From a bacterium (GTDB taxonomy: Bacteria; Bacillota; Bacilli; Lactobacillales; Streptococcaceae): a DNA stretch of 37,193 bases. The position numbers and the translations under genes were made by a program. Location: assembly GCA_905221205.1 (NCBI GenBank), contig CAJNCG010000006.1, positions 1 to 37,193 on the forward strand, written 5' to 3'. Shown in pieces: positions 15,677-24,608 of this stretch (the first letter of the stretch is position 1; each line of letters starts with the position of its first letter). The notes beneath the pieces are model-generated. The model did not search any database, was not told where the DNA came from, and worked only from the letters and a program-made list of their open reading frames with translations.

Positions 15677-16618
15677 ATGGTTCAAGAAATTGCACAAGAA
15701 ATCATTCGTTCGGCTCGGAAAAAAGGGGCGCAGGATATTTATTTTGTCCCTAAGTTAGACGCCTATGAGCTTCATATGAGGATAGGAGACGAGCGTTGTA
15801 AAATCGGTTGCTATGATTTTGAAAAGTTTGCGGCCGTCATCAGTCATTTCAAGTTTGTGGCAGGTATGAATGTTGGAGAAAAGCGACGTAGTCAGCTTGG
15901 TTCCTGTGATTATGAATATGACCAGAAGATGGCGTCCCTACGTTTGTCTACCGTTGGCGATTATCGAGGGCACGAGAGTTTAGTTATTCGCTTGTTGCAC
16001 GATGAGGAGCAGGATTTGCATTTTTGGTTTCAGGATATTGAAGAATTGGGCAAACAGTACGGGCAACGGGGACTCTATCTTTTTGCTGGTCCAGTCGGCA
16101 GTGGTAAGACGACCTTGATGCACGAATTAGCCAAGTCTCTTTTTAAGGGACAACAAGTCATGTCCATTGAAGATCCGGTAGAAATCAAACAAGAGGATAT
16201 GCTACAGTTGCAGTTGAATGAGGCGATTGGACTAACCTATGAAAATCTCATCAAACTTTCCTTGCGTCATCGACCAGATCTCTTAATTATCGGAGAAATT
16301 CGGGATAGCGAAACGGCGCGTGCAGTGGTCAGAGCCAGTTTGACAGGTGCGACAGTCTTTTCAACCATTCACGCCAAGAGTATCCGAGGTGTTTATGAGC
16401 GCCTACTGGAGTTGGGTGTGAGTGAGGAGGAATTGGCAGTCGTTCTGCAAGGAGTCTGCTACCAGAGATTAATCGGGGGAGGAGGAATCGTTGACTTTGC
16501 AAACAAAGACTATCAAGAACACCAGCCAACTAGCTGGAATACGCAGATTGACCAGCTTCTTAAAGATGGACATATCACAAGTCTTCAGGCTGAAACGGAA
16601 AAAATTAGCTACAGCTAA
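15677..16618 (+). CDS. comGA: Competence pilus assembly ATPase ComGA/CglA
   Basis: 313 residues. A type II/IV secretion traffic ATPase that powers assembly of the transformation pilus at the inner membrane face. Walker A is GPVGSGKTTL (K144), the Asp box is SIEDPVE, Walker B is LLIIGEIRD and the His box is STIHAKS. Start chosen at 15677 because GAGGAGGT sits five bases upstream; the in-frame extension to 15617 would cross the cin-box. First gene of a seven-gene overlapping operon. Confidence 0.97.
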   Translation: MVQEIAQEIIRSARKKGAQDIYFVPKLDAYELHMRIGDERCKIGCYDFEKFAAVISHFKFVAGMNVGEKRRSQLGSCDYEYDQKMASLRLSTVGDYRGHESLVIRLLHDEEQDLHFWFQDIEELGKQYGQRGLYLFAGPVGSGKTTLMHELAKSLFKGQQVMSIEDPVEIKQEDMLQLQLNEAIGLTYENLIKLSLRHRPDLLIIGEIRDSETARAVVRASLTGATVFSTIHAKSIRGVYERLLELGVSEEELAVVLQGVCYQRLIGGGGIVDFANKDYQEHQPTSWNTQIDQLLKDGHITSLQAETEKISYS

Positions 16619-17582
16619 GCAAAAAAATATCATCACTTTGTTTAACAATCTCTTTTCCAGCGGTTTTCATCTGGTAGAGACTATCTCCTTTCTAGATAGG
16701 AGTGCCTTGTTGGACAAGCAGTGTGTGAGCCAGATGCGTGCGGGCTTATCTCAGGGGAAATCATTCTCAGAAATGATGGAAAGTTTGGGCTTTTCAAGTG
16801 CCATTGTCACTCAGTTATCTCTATCTGAAGTCCATGGAAATCTCCACCTGAGTTTGGGAAAGATAGAAGAATATCTGGACAATCTGGCCAAGGTCAAGAA
16901 AAAGTTAATTGAAGTAGCGACCTATCCCTTGATTTTACTGGGGTTTCTTCTCTTAATCATGCTGGGGTTACGGAACTATCTACTACCACAACTGGATAGT
17001 AGCAATATTGCCACCCAAATTATCGGCAATCTGCCACAAATTTTTCTAGGAATGGTAGGATTTGTTTCAGTAGGTGTCCTTTTATCACTCACTTTTTATA
17101 AAAGAAGTTCGAAGATGCGCGTCTTTTCTATCTTGGCACGCATTCCCTTCTTTGGAATTTTTGTGCAGACCTATCTGACAGCTTATTATGCGCGTGAGTG
17201 GGGTAATATGATTTCACAGGGGATGGAGTTGACGCAGATATTTCAGATGATGCAGGAACAAGGTTCCCAGCTCTTTAAAGAAATCGGTCAAGACCTGGCT
17301 CAAGCCCTACAAAATGGTCGGGAATTTTCTCAAACTATAGCAACCTATCCTTTCTTTAAAAAGGAGTTGAATCTCATCATCGAGTATGGGGAAGTCAAGT
17401 CCAAGCTGGGTAGTGAGTTGGAAATCTATGCTGAAAAAACTTGGGAAGCCTTTTTTACTCGAGTCAACCGCACCATGAACTTAGTACAGCCACTGGTCTT
17501 TATCTTTGTGGCTCTGATTATAGTTTTACTTTATGCGGCAATGCTAATGCCCATGTATCAAAATATGGAGGTAAATTTTTAA
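16566..17582 (+). CDS. comGB: Competence pilus inner-membrane platform protein ComGB/CglB
   Basis: 338 residues from ATG 16566, overlapping comGA by 53 bases. Two T2SSF repeats (about 25-140 and 225-330), each a helical cytoplasmic bundle, and three membrane helices (about 120-140, 165-190, 310-330). It is the polytopic platform that couples the ComGA ATPase to pilin extraction. The open frame continues upstream to 16491, but the downstream start gives the usual family length. No clear ribosome site; translation is probably coupled to comGA. Confidence 0.93.
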   Translation: MDISQVFRLKRKKLATAKQKNIITLFNNLFSSGFHLVETISFLDRSALLDKQCVSQMRAGLSQGKSFSEMMESLGFSSAIVTQLSLSEVHGNLHLSLGKIEEYLDNLAKVKKKLIEVATYPLILLGFLLLIMLGLRNYLLPQLDSSNIATQIIGNLPQIFLGMVGFVSVGVLLSLTFYKRSSKMRVFSILARIPFFGIFVQTYLTAYYAREWGNMISQGMELTQIFQMMQEQGSQLFKEIGQDLAQALQNGREFSQTIATYPFFKKELNLIIEYGEVKSKLGSELEIYAEKTWEAFFTRVNRTMNLVQPLVFIFVALIIVLLYAAMLMPMYQNMEVNF

Positions 17583-17583
17583 A

Positions 17584-17907
17584 ATGAAAAAAATGATGAC
17601 ATTCTTGAAAAAAGCTAAGGTTAAAGCTTTCACACTGGTAGAGATGTTAGTGGTCCTTTTAATCATCAGCGTGCTTCTCTTGCTCTTTGTACCTAATTTG
17701 ACCAAGCAAAAAGAGGCGGTCAATGACAAAGGAAAAGCTGCTGTTGTTAAGGTTGTGGAAAGCCAGGCAGAGCTTTATAGCTTGGATAAAAATGAAGATG
17801 CTAGCCTAAGCAAGTTACAAGCGGATGGGCGAATCACGGAAGAGCAGGCTAAAGCTTATAAAGAATACCATGCTAAACAAAATACCAGTCAAACTGTTGC
17901 AGATTAA
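17584..17907 (+). CDS. comGC: Major competence pilin ComGC/CglC
   Basis: 107 residues. A class III prepilin: basic leader MKKMMTFLKKAKVKA, then FTLVEMLVVLLIISVLLLL, with cleavage before Phe and the conserved Glu at mature position 5. It forms the shaft of the DNA-capturing transformation pilus after processing by the prepilin peptidase PilD, which is not in this window. The mature region is short and acidic/basic helical. Starts one base after the comGB stop. Confidence 0.96.
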   Translation: MKKMMTFLKKAKVKAFTLVEMLVVLLIISVLLLLFVPNLTKQKEAVNDKGKAAVVKVVESQAELYSLDKNEDASLSKLQADGRITEEQAKAYKEYHAKQNTSQTVAD

Positions 17908-18304
17908 GGCCTTTACCATGCTGGAAAGTCTTCTAGCTTTGGGACTTGTAAGTATGATTGCCTTGGGCTTGTCCGGTTCTGTCCAGTCCACTTTTGAGGC
18001 GGTAGAGGAGCAGATTTTCTTTATGGAGTTTGAAGAACTCTATCGGGGAACCCAAAAACGCAGTGTAGCCAGTCAGCAAAAGACTAGTCTAAACTTAGAT
18101 GGGCAGACTATCAGTAACGGCAGTCAAAAGTTGACAGTTCCTAAAGGCATTCAAGCACCATCAGGCCAAAGTATTACATTTGATCGAGCTGGGGGCAATT
18201 CGTCCCTAGCTAAGGTTGAATTTCAGACCAGTAAAGGAGCAATTCGCTATCAATTATATCTAGGAAATGGAAAAATTAAACGCATTAAGGAAACAAAAAA
18301 TTAG
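17870..18304 (+). CDS. comGD: Minor competence pseudopilin ComGD/CglD
   Basis: 144 residues from ATG 17870. The prepilin motif is LQIKA-FTMLESLLALG, with Glu5 kept. A globular C-terminal domain follows (about 45-144). It overlaps comGC by 38 bases in another frame. The start is uncertain: the frame is open upstream to 17825, and TTG codons near 17897 would give a shorter leader. Acts with ComGE, GF and GG as the initiating tip complex of the pilus. Confidence 0.88.
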   Translation: MLNKIPVKLLQIKAFTMLESLLALGLVSMIALGLSGSVQSTFEAVEEQIFFMEFEELYRGTQKRSVASQQKTSLNLDGQTISNGSQKLTVPKGIQAPSGQSITFDRAGGNSSLAKVEFQTSKGAIRYQLYLGNGKIKRIKETKN

Positions 18305-18569
18305 GGCAGTGATTTTACTAGAAGCAGTAGTAGCTCTAGCTATCTTTGCCAGCATTGCGACTCTTCTTTTGGGACAAATTCAGAAAAATAGGCAGGAAGA
18401 AGCAAAAATCTTGCAGAAAGAAGAAGTTGTGCGTGTAGCTAAGATGGCCCTGCAGACAGGTCAAAATCAGTTGAACATCAACGGAGTTGAGATTCAGGTG
18501 TTTTCTAGTGAAAAGGGATTGGAGGTTTATCATGGTTCAGAACAGTTGTTGGCTATCAAAGAGCCATAA
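18267..18569 (+). CDS. comGE: Minor competence pseudopilin ComGE/CglE
   Basis: 100 residues. Leader [14 protein letters not shown], then [13 protein letters not shown] with Glu5 kept; Phe1 is replaced by Val. Overlaps comGD by 38 bases. AGGA lies almost directly against the ATG, so translation is likely coupled to comGD. Confidence 0.9.
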   Translation: MEKLNALRKQKIRAVILLEAVVALAIFASIATLLLGQIQKNRQEEAKILQKEEVVRVAKMALQTGQNQLNINGVEIQVFSSEKGLEVYHGSEQLLAIKEP

Positions 18570-18993
18570 AATCAAGGCTTTCACCTTGTTAGAATCCCTG
18601 ATTGCCCTCATTGTCATCAGTGGAAGTTTGCTCCTCTTTCAAGCCATGAGTCAGCTCCTCATTTCAGAAGTTCGTTACCAGCAGCAAAGCGAGCAAAAAG
18701 AGTGGCTCTTGTTTGTGGACCAGCTGGAGGCAGAATTAGACCGTTCGCAGTTTGAAAAAGTGGAAGGCAACCGCATTTATATGAAGCAGGATGGCAAGGA
18801 AATTGCGATAGGCAAGTCTAAATCGGACGATTTTCGGAAAACCGATGCCGGTGGACGGGGTTATCAGCCTATGGTTTATGGTCTTAAATCAGCTCAGATT
18901 ACAGAGGACAATCAAGTGGTTCGTTTTCGTTTCCAGTTTCAAAAAGGCTTAGAAAGGGAGTTCATTTATCGTGTGGAAAAAGCAAAAAGTTAA
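18532..18993 (+). CDS. comGF: Minor competence pseudopilin ComGF/CglF
   Basis: 153 residues from ATG 18532, set by GGAGG at 18521-18525. The prepilin motif is [18 protein letters not shown]. The C-terminal half matches the ComGF fold ([11 protein letters not shown] and FRFQFQKG). Overlaps comGE by 38 bases. Confidence 0.92.
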   Translation: MVQNSCWLSKSHKIKAFTLLESLIALIVISGSLLLFQAMSQLLISEVRYQQQSEQKEWLLFVDQLEAELDRSQFEKVEGNRIYMKQDGKEIAIGKSKSDDFRKTDAGGRGYQPMVYGLKSAQITEDNQVVRFRFQFQKGLEREFIYRVEKAKS

Positions 18994-19357
18994 GGCAGGA
19001 GTTCTCCTCTATGCAGTCACCATGGCAGCCATTTTTAGCCTTTTGTTACAATTTTACTTGAACCGACAAGTCGCCTACTATAAAGACTATGCTTTGAATA
19101 AAGAAAAGTTAATCGCTTTTGCTATGGCTAAGCGAACCAAGGATAAAGCTGAGAAAGAAAGTGGGGAGCAGGTCTTTAATCTAGGTCAGGTAAGCTATCA
19201 AAACAAGAAAACTGGCTTGGTGACGACGGTTCGTACGCCTAAGAGTCAATATGAGTTCCTATTTCCTTCAGTCAAAATCAAAGAAGAGAAAACGGGTAAA
19301 AAGGAAAAGGTAGTGACTGATTCAAGTAATCAAGCGGAAAAGAAAGAGAATTCCTAG
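18971..19357 (+). CDS. comGG: Minor competence pseudopilin ComGG/CglG
   Basis: 128 residues from GTG 18971 (GGGAG ten bases upstream). A hydrophobic helix [19 protein letters not shown] follows a basic leader. As is usual for ComGG there is no Glu5. The tail is lysine/glutamate rich. Overlaps comGF by 23 bases. No terminator separates it from the methyltransferase 32 bases on, so competence transcripts may continue. Confidence 0.9.
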   Translation: MWKKQKVKAGVLLYAVTMAAIFSLLLQFYLNRQVAYYKDYALNKEKLIAFAMAKRTKDKAEKESGEQVFNLGQVSYQNKKTGLVTTVRTPKSQYEFLFPSVKIKEEKTGKKEKVVTDSSNQAEKKENS

Positions 19358-19383
19358 TCAATTCAACTACTTTGTGCTAAACT
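19355..19383 (+). promoter_or_regulatory. Extended -10 promoter of the first methyltransferase (leaderless)
   Basis: TAGTCA (19355-19360), 17 bases, TAAACT (19378-19383) preceded by TGC, then AAAAAT and ATG. The predicted +1 is the A of the start codon. It gives constitutive expression independent of the competence promoter. Confidence 0.6.
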
Positions 19384-19389
19384 AAAAAT

Positions 19390-19977
19390 ATGAAACATGA
19401 TTTTAACCACAAAGCAGAAACTTTCGATTCCCCTAAAAATATCTTTCTTGCAAACTTGGTTTGTCAAGCAGTTGAGAAACAGATTGATTTTCTATCAGAC
19501 AAAGAAATTTTGGATTTCGGCGGAGGGACGGGTCTGTTAACCTTGCCCCTAGCCAAGCAGGCTAAATCTGTCACTCTTGTAGACATTTCTGAGAAAATGC
19601 TGGAGCAAGCTCGTTTGAAAGCGGAGCAGCAAGACATCAAGAATATCCAGTTTTTGGAACAAGATTTATTGAAAAGTCCCTTGAAGCAAGAGTTTGATCT
19701 CATTGTTGTTTGTCGGGTTCTTCATCATATGCCTGATGTGGATGCAGCTCTCTCACTGTTTCATCAACATTTGAGGAAAGATGGGCGACTCCTTATTGCC
19801 GATTTTACCAAGACGGAAGCTAACCATCATGGATTTGATTTAGGTGAACTGGAAAACAAGCTAGCCCAGTTTGGTTTTTCATCTGTGCATAGTCAGATTC
19901 TCTATAGCGCTGAAGATCTGTTTCAAGGAAATTACTCAGAACTCTTTTTTACTGTAGCCCTAAAATCACTCGCCTAG
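19390..19977 (+). CDS. Class I SAM-dependent methyltransferase (small-molecule type)
   Basis: 195 residues. Motif I is ILDFGGGTGLLTLPLAKQ, the motif II acid is in VTLVDISEKML, and motif IV is FDLIVVCRVLHHMPD; this is the UbiE/Methyltransf_11 pattern. The substrate is unknown. It has no Shine-Dalgarno sequence, and its promoter places +1 on the ATG. A terminator hairpin overlaps its last codons. Sits between comGG and the comYH-like gene. Confidence 0.88.
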   Translation: MKHDFNHKAETFDSPKNIFLANLVCQAVEKQIDFLSDKEILDFGGGTGLLTLPLAKQAKSVTLVDISEKMLEQARLKAEQQDIKNIQFLEQDLLKSPLKQEFDLIVVCRVLHHMPDVDAALSLFHQHLRKDGRLLIADFTKTEANHHGFDLGELENKLAQFGFSSVHSQILYSAEDLFQGNYSELFFTVALKSLA

Positions 19978-19993
19978 TCAGGGAGTGATTTTT
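19962..19993 (+). terminator. Terminator embedded in the end of the methyltransferase gene
   Basis: AAAATCACTC (19962-19971) pairs perfectly with GAGTGATTTT (19983-19992). The stop codon is inside the loop. A T tract follows. Confidence 0.8.
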
Positions 19994-20002
19994 CTATAAG
20001 GA

Positions 20003-20031
20003 TGGAAAAAAGAAGGGAAATTTGATAAGAT
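20003..20031 (+). promoter_or_regulatory. Extended -10 promoter of the comYH-like gene (leaderless)
   Basis: TGGAAA (20003-20008), 17 bases, TAAGAT (20026-20031) preceded by TGA, then AGGAAT and ATG. +1 falls on A20038. The AGGA in between is too close to the ATG for normal use. Confidence 0.6.
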
Positions 20032-20037
20032 AGGAAT

Positions 20038-20991
20038 ATGGATTTTGAAAAAATTGAACAAGCTTATACGTATTTACTAGAGAATGTCCAAGTCATCCAA
20101 AGTGATTTAGCGACCAACTTTTACGACGCCTTGGTGGAGCAAAACAGCATCTATCTGGATGGTGAGACTGAGCTAAATCAGGTCAAGGAGAACAATCATG
20201 CCCTTAAGCGCTTAGCGCTTCGCAAAGAAGAGTGGCTCAAGACCTACCAGTTTCTCTTGATGAAGGCAGGACAAACGGAGCCTTTACAGGCCAATCACCA
20301 GTTTACGCCGGACGCCATTGCTTTACTTTTGGTGTTTATCGTGGAAGAGTTGTTTAAAGAGGATGAAATTACTATCCTCGAAATGGGTTCTGGGATGGGA
20401 ATTTTGGGCGCTATTTTCTTGACCTCGCTTGATAAAAAGGTGGATTATTTGGGAATGGAAGTGGATGATTTGCTGATTGATTTGGCAGCTAGCATGGCAG
20501 ATGTGATTGGTTTGCAGGCTGGCTTTGTCCAAGGAGATTCCGTTCGTCCACAAATGCTCAAAGAAAGCGATGTGGTCATCAGCGATTTGCCTGTTGGATA
20601 TTATCCTGATGATGCCGTTGCGTCGCGTCATCAAGTTGCTTCTAGACAAGAACATACCTATGCCCATCACTTGCTCATGGAACAAGGACTTAAGTATCTC
20701 AAGTCAGATGGATATGCTATTTTTCTCGCTCCGAGTGATTTGTTGACCAGTCCTCAAAGTGATTTATTGAAAGGCTGGTTGAAAGAGGAGGCGAATCTAG
20801 TTGCCATGATCAGTCTGCCTGAAAATCTCTTTGCTAATGCCAAACAATCTAAGACTATTTTTATCCTACAGAAGAAAAGTGAAATAGCAGTAGAACCCTT
20901 TGTTTATCCACTTGCTAGCCTGCAAGATGCAAGTGTTTTAATAAAATTTAAAGAAAATTTTCAAAAATGGACTCAAGGTACTGAAATATAA
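20038..20991 (+). CDS. ComYH/YtxK-like class I SAM methyltransferase
   Basis: 317 residues. The N-terminal ~80 are helical; a methyltransferase domain with adenine-N6 DNA methylase ancestry follows. Motif I is ILEMGSGMGILG (113-124) and the acid is in YLGMEVDD. Motif IV is DLPVGYYP (183-190) where true N6 methylases have (N/D)PP(Y/F). An orthologue is the comYH gene of the S. mutans comY operon, and YtxK sits beside ackA in Bacillus. It lies between comG and ackA here. The target (DNA, RNA or protein) is unknown. Predicted leaderless. Confidence 0.87.
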   Translation: MDFEKIEQAYTYLLENVQVIQSDLATNFYDALVEQNSIYLDGETELNQVKENNHALKRLALRKEEWLKTYQFLLMKAGQTEPLQANHQFTPDAIALLLVFIVEELFKEDEITILEMGSGMGILGAIFLTSLDKKVDYLGMEVDDLLIDLAASMADVIGLQAGFVQGDSVRPQMLKESDVVISDLPVGYYPDDAVASRHQVASRQEHTYAHHLLMEQGLKYLKSDGYAIFLAPSDLLTSPQSDLLKGWLKEEANLVAMISLPENLFANAKQSKTIFILQKKSEIAVEPFVYPLASLQDASVLIKFKENFQKWTQGTEI

Positions 20992-21009
20992 AATAGATTT
21001 TGTTATAAT
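20981..21009 (+). promoter_or_regulatory. ackA promoter
   Basis: CTGAAA (20981-20986), 17 bases, TATAAT (21004-21009) preceded by TGT, an extended -10. Predicted start near 21016. The -35 overlaps the end of the preceding gene. Confidence 0.75.
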
Positions 21010-21011
21010 AG

Positions 21012-21027
21012 ATGAAAACGCTTAAAA
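21012..21027 (+). promoter_or_regulatory. Candidate CcpA cre site at the ackA start
   Basis: ATGAAAACGCTTAAAA matches the cre consensus WTGNNARCGNWWWCAW at all but one defined position. It covers the predicted transcription start, a place that would give repression rather than the upstream activation known for Bacillus ackA. Confidence 0.5.
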
Positions 21028-21040
21028 GAGGAGTCTTGTT

Positions 21041-22231
21041 ATGACAAAAACAATTGCAATCAATGCAGGAAGTTCAAGTTTAAAATGGCAATTATACTTA
21101 ATGCCAGAAGAAAAAGTATTGGCGAAAGGCTTGATTGAACGTATCGGTTTGAAAGATTCGATTTCAACTGTAAAATTTGATGGCCGTTCTGAACAACAAA
21201 TCTTGGATATCGAAAATCATACACAAGCTGTTAAAATCTTATTGGATGACTTGATTCGTTTCGATATTATCAAGGCTTACGATGAGATTACAGGTGTTGG
21301 CCACCGTGTTGTGGCCGGTGGAGAATATTTCAAAGAATCAACAGTTGTTGAAGGGGATGTTTTAGAAAAAGTTGAAGAGTTGAGCTTGTTGGCTCCTCTC
21401 CACAATCCAGCTAATGCAGCAGGTGTTCGCGCTTTCAAGGAATTGTTGCCAGACATTACCAGTGTAGTTGTTTTTGATACTTCATTCCACACAAGTATGC
21501 CAGAGAAAGCTTATCGCTACCCTCTACCAACAAAATATTACACAGAAAACAAGGTTCGTAAATACGGTGCCCACGGTACAAGTCACCAGTTTGTAGCAGG
21601 AGAAGCAGCAAAACTTTTGGGACGTCCATTAGAAGACTTGAAATTGATTACTTGCCACATTGGTAATGGTGCATCTATTACAGCTGTTAAGGGTGGTCAA
21701 TCTGTCGATACTTCAATGGGCTTCACTCCACTTGGTGGTGTGATGATGGGAACTCGTACAGGGGATGTTGACCCAGCTATCATTCCTTACTTAATGCAAT
21801 ATACAGAGGACTTTAACACACCTGAAGACATTAGTCGCGTCCTTAATCGTGAATCAGGGCTTATGGGTGTTTCAGGTAAATCTAGTGATATGCGTGATGT
21901 GATTGCTGCTATGGAAGAAGGGGACCACGATGCCACTTTGGCCTATGAAATGTATGTTGATCGCATTCAAAAACATATCGGTCAATACCTTGCAGTCCTA
22001 AATGGAGCAGATGCTATTATCTTCACAGCAGGTATCGGAGAAAATGCAGCTGCTGTACGTAAGGATGTTATCTCAGGAATTTCTTGGTTTGGTTGTGATG
22101 TTGATGATGAAAAGAACGTCTTTGGTGTGACAGGAGACATCTCAACAGAGGCAGCGAAAATCCGTGTCTTGGTTATTCCAACAGATGAAGAATTAGTCAT
22201 TGCCCGTGACGTTGAACGCTTGAAAAAATAA
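21041..22231 (+). CDS. ackA: Acetate kinase
   Basis: 396 residues, the standard length. It makes ATP from acetyl phosphate and ADP in the overflow pathway from pyruvate; in streptococci the acetyl phosphate comes largely from pyruvate oxidase and Pta. Signatures: [13 protein letters not shown] at the N-terminus, [34 protein letters not shown] and [19 protein letters not shown]. Follows the comYH-like gene, as in the S. mutans comY operon, but has its own strong promoter and a terminator. Confidence 0.98.
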   Translation: MTKTIAINAGSSSLKWQLYLMPEEKVLAKGLIERIGLKDSISTVKFDGRSEQQILDIENHTQAVKILLDDLIRFDIIKAYDEITGVGHRVVAGGEYFKESTVVEGDVLEKVEELSLLAPLHNPANAAGVRAFKELLPDITSVVVFDTSFHTSMPEKAYRYPLPTKYYTENKVRKYGAHGTSHQFVAGEAAKLLGRPLEDLKLITCHIGNGASITAVKGGQSVDTSMGFTPLGGVMMGTRTGDVDPAIIPYLMQYTEDFNTPEDISRVLNRESGLMGVSGKSSDMRDVIAAMEEGDHDATLAYEMYVDRIQKHIGQYLAVLNGADAIIFTAGIGENAAAVRKDVISGISWFGCDVDDEKNVFGVTGDISTEAAKIRVLVIPTDEELVIARDVERLKK

Positions 22232-22259
22232 CAAAAATCAGAAAAAATATTCCGTACAA

Positions 22260-22293
22260 GGAGTTGGAAAAGTGATTTTTCCAGCTTCTTTTT
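22260..22293 (+). terminator. ackA terminator
   Basis: GGAGTTGGAAAA (22260-22271) pairs with TTTTCCAGCTTC (22277-22288), two wobbles, followed by five T residues. Confidence 0.82.
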
Positions 22294-22323
22294 CTGATGA
22301 AATTGTCCAAAACCTTGCTATGA

Positions 22324-22351
22324 TTGGCTTTTTTGAAAAATATGGTATAAT
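22324..22351 (+). promoter_or_regulatory. rnpA operon promoter
   Basis: TGGTATAAT (22343-22351) is a perfect extended -10; TTGGCT (22324-22329) at 16 bases is a fair -35. Start near 22358, leader about 23 nt. Confidence 0.75.
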
Positions 22352-22380
22352 AGTAGTAATTTAATAGATGGAGTTGAGTT

Positions 22381-22752
22381 TTGAAGAAAAACTTTCGTGT
22401 AAAAAGAGAGAAAGATTTTAAGGCGATTTTCAAGAAGGGGACAAGCTTTGCCAATCGCAAATTTGTTGTCTACCAATTAGAAAACCAGAAAAACCATTTT
22501 CGAGTAGGTCTATCAGTTAGCAAAAAACTGGGGAATGCAGTCACTAGAAATCAAATCAAGCGACGAATCAGACATATTATTCAGAATGCAAAAGGGAGTC
22601 TGGTAGAAGATGTCGACTTTGTTGTCATTGCTCGAAAAGGGGTTGAAACCTTGGGATACGCAGAGATGGAGAAAAATCTACTCCACGTATTAAAATTATC
22701 AAAGATTTACCAGGAAGGAAATGGGAGTGAAAAAGAAAATACAGTTGACTAG
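22381..22752 (+). CDS. rnpA: Ribonuclease P protein component
   Basis: 123 residues. The protein subunit that helps RNase P RNA remove 5' leaders from pre-tRNAs. The basic RNR motif is present ([14 protein letters not shown]), with the N-terminal [15 protein letters not shown] helix and [15 protein letters not shown]. The start is TTG at 22381 after GATGGAG; the next ATGs are too far inside. First gene of rnpA-yidC-jag, and it overlaps yidC. Confidence 0.97.
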   Translation: MKKNFRVKREKDFKAIFKKGTSFANRKFVVYQLENQKNHFRVGLSVSKKLGNAVTRNQIKRRIRHIIQNAKGSLVEDVDFVVIARKGVETLGYAEMEKNLLHVLKLSKIYQEGNGSEKENTVD

Positions 22753-23551
22753 TTTGCTAGGACTGTCTTTATTGATTATGACAGCCTGTGCGACAAATGG
22801 GACAACTAGTGATATTACGGCAGATTCGACTGATTTTTGGAGTAAATTGGTTTACTTCTTTGCAGAAGTCATTCGCTTTTTATCATTTGATATTAGTATC
22901 GGAGTGGGGATTATTCTCTTTACAATCTTGATTCGTACAGTGCTTTTGCCAGTCTTTCAAGTGCAAATGGTAGCGTCTAGAAAAATGCAGGAAGCTCAAC
23001 CACGCATTAAGGCACTGCGAGAACAATATCCAGGTCGAGATATGGAAAGCAGAACCAAGCTAGAGCAGGAAATGCGTAAAGTCTTTAAAGAGATGGGTGT
23101 CAGACAGTCGGATTCTCTTTGGCCGATTTTGATTCAGATGCCGCTTATCTTGGCCTTGTTCCAAGCCCTATCAAGGGTTGACTTTTTGAAGACAGGTCAT
23201 TTCTTATGGATTAATCTTGGTGGTGTGGATACAACACTTGTGCTTCCGATTTTAGCAGCAGTATTCACCTTTTTAAGTACTTGGTTGTCCAATAAAGCCT
23301 TGTCTGAGCGTAATGGAGCTACGACTGCGATGATGTATGGGATTCCAGTCTTAATCTTTATCTTTGGGGTTTATGCTCCGAGCGGAGTCGCTCTCTACTG
23401 GGCAGTGTCCAATGCTTATCAAGTCTTGCAAACCTATTTCCTGAATAATCCATTCAAGATTATCGCAGAGCGCGAGGCCGTAGTACAGGCACAAAAAGAT
23501 TTGGAAAATAGAAAAAGAAAAGCCAAGAAAAAGGCTCAGAAAACGAAATAA
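22727..23551 (+). CDS. yidC: Membrane protein insertase YidC/OxaA (lipoprotein form)
   Basis: 274 residues from GTG 22727, eight bases after GAAGG; an in-frame ATG at 22721 would sit almost on the ribosome site. Lipobox IMTAC puts the modified Cys at residue 21. The five transmembrane helices and the basic C-terminal tail ([14 protein letters not shown]) are typical of Gram-positive YidC. It inserts small membrane proteins alone or with SecYEG and binds ribosomes through the tail. Overlaps rnpA by 26 bases; jag follows after 17. Confidence 0.95.
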   Translation: MKKKIQLTSLLGLSLLIMTACATNGTTSDITADSTDFWSKLVYFFAEVIRFLSFDISIGVGIILFTILIRTVLLPVFQVQMVASRKMQEAQPRIKALREQYPGRDMESRTKLEQEMRKVFKEMGVRQSDSLWPILIQMPLILALFQALSRVDFLKTGHFLWINLGGVDTTLVLPILAAVFTFLSTWLSNKALSERNGATTAMMYGIPVLIFIFGVYAPSGVALYWAVSNAYQVLQTYFLNNPFKIIAEREAVVQAQKDLENRKRKAKKKAQKTK

Positions 23552-23568
23552 TAAGGAGGAATCTGGTA

Positions 23569-24558
23569 ATGGTAGTATTTACAGGTTCAACTGTTGAAGA
23601 AGCAATCCAGAAAGGATTGAAAGAATTAGATATCCCAAGACTGAAGGCTCATATCAAAGTCATTTCTCGTGAAAAAAATGGATTTCTTGGTTTGTTTGGT
23701 AAAAAACCAGCTCAAGTTGATATTGAAGCTATTAGTGAAACAACGGTCATTAAAGCTAATCAGCAGGCTGTCAAGGGTGTTCCCAAAGAAATTAATGAAC
23801 AAAATGAACCGGTCAAAACAGTCAGTGAAGCAACCGTTGATTTGGGACATGTTGTAGAGGCAATTAAAAAGATTGAAGAAGAAGGCCAAGGGGTTTCTGA
23901 TGAAGTCAAGGCTGAAATCTTGAAAAATGAAAAACATGCCAGCACTATTTTGGAAGAAACTGGGCATATTGAGATTTTAAATGAATTACAACTTGAAGAA
24001 GCTGGTTTCGGGGAGGAAGTAGAAACTCCTATTGTTGAGAATCAAGCTGAACAAATTGAAAGTCAAGAATTAGAAGATTTGGGCTTAAAGGTGGAACCGA
24101 GCTTTGATATTGAACAAGTAGCTACGGAAGTAACGACTTATGTTCAAACGATTATTGATGATATGGACGTTGAGGCGACGATTTCAAATGACTATAACCG
24201 TCGTAGCATCAATCTACAAATTGATACTAATGAGCCAGGTCGTATCATCGGTTATCATGGTAAAGTCTTGAAGGCCTTGCAACTATTGGCTCAAAATTAT
24301 CTGTACAACCGCTATTCAAGAACCTTCTACATCACTATCAATGTCAATGATTACGTTGAACACCGTGCAGAAGTCTTGCAAACATACGCTCAAAAATTGG
24401 CGACTCGTGTTTTAGAAGAGGGCCGTAGCCATCAAACAGATCCTATGTCAAATAGCGAACGCAAGATTATCCACCGTATTATTTCACGTATGGATGGCGT
24501 GACTAGTTACTCTGAAGGTGATGAGCCAAATCGCTATGTCGTTGTAGATACAGAATAA
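23569..24558 (+). CDS. jag: RNA-binding protein Jag (KhpB/EloR)
   Basis: 329 residues. Jag-N domain (about 1-50, VVFTGSTVEEAIQKGLKEL), a long acidic linker (about 60-185), a KH domain with GRIIGYHGKVLKALQ near 225-239, and an R3H domain around SHQTDPMSNSERKIIHRII near 290-310. In S. pneumoniae the orthologue (KhpB/EloR) pairs with KhpA, is a substrate of the kinase StkP and controls cell elongation. Strong AAGGAGG site; last gene of the operon. Confidence 0.95.
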   Translation: MVVFTGSTVEEAIQKGLKELDIPRLKAHIKVISREKNGFLGLFGKKPAQVDIEAISETTVIKANQQAVKGVPKEINEQNEPVKTVSEATVDLGHVVEAIKKIEEEGQGVSDEVKAEILKNEKHASTILEETGHIEILNELQLEEAGFGEEVETPIVENQAEQIESQELEDLGLKVEPSFDIEQVATEVTTYVQTIIDDMDVEATISNDYNRRSINLQIDTNEPGRIIGYHGKVLKALQLLAQNYLYNRYSRTFYITINVNDYVEHRAEVLQTYAQKLATRVLEEGRSHQTDPMSNSERKIIHRIISRMDGVTSYSEGDEPNRYVVVDTE

Positions 24559-24560
24559 GT

Positions 24561-24585
24561 AAAATCAGGTTTATCCTGATTTTTT
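24561..24585 (+). terminator. rnpA-yidC-jag terminator
   Basis: AAAATCAGG/CCTGATTTT (9 bp) with loop TTTAT and a T tract. Confidence 0.85.
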
Positions 24586-24608
24586 GCTAGTTAGAGGAGG
24601 TTAAACGG

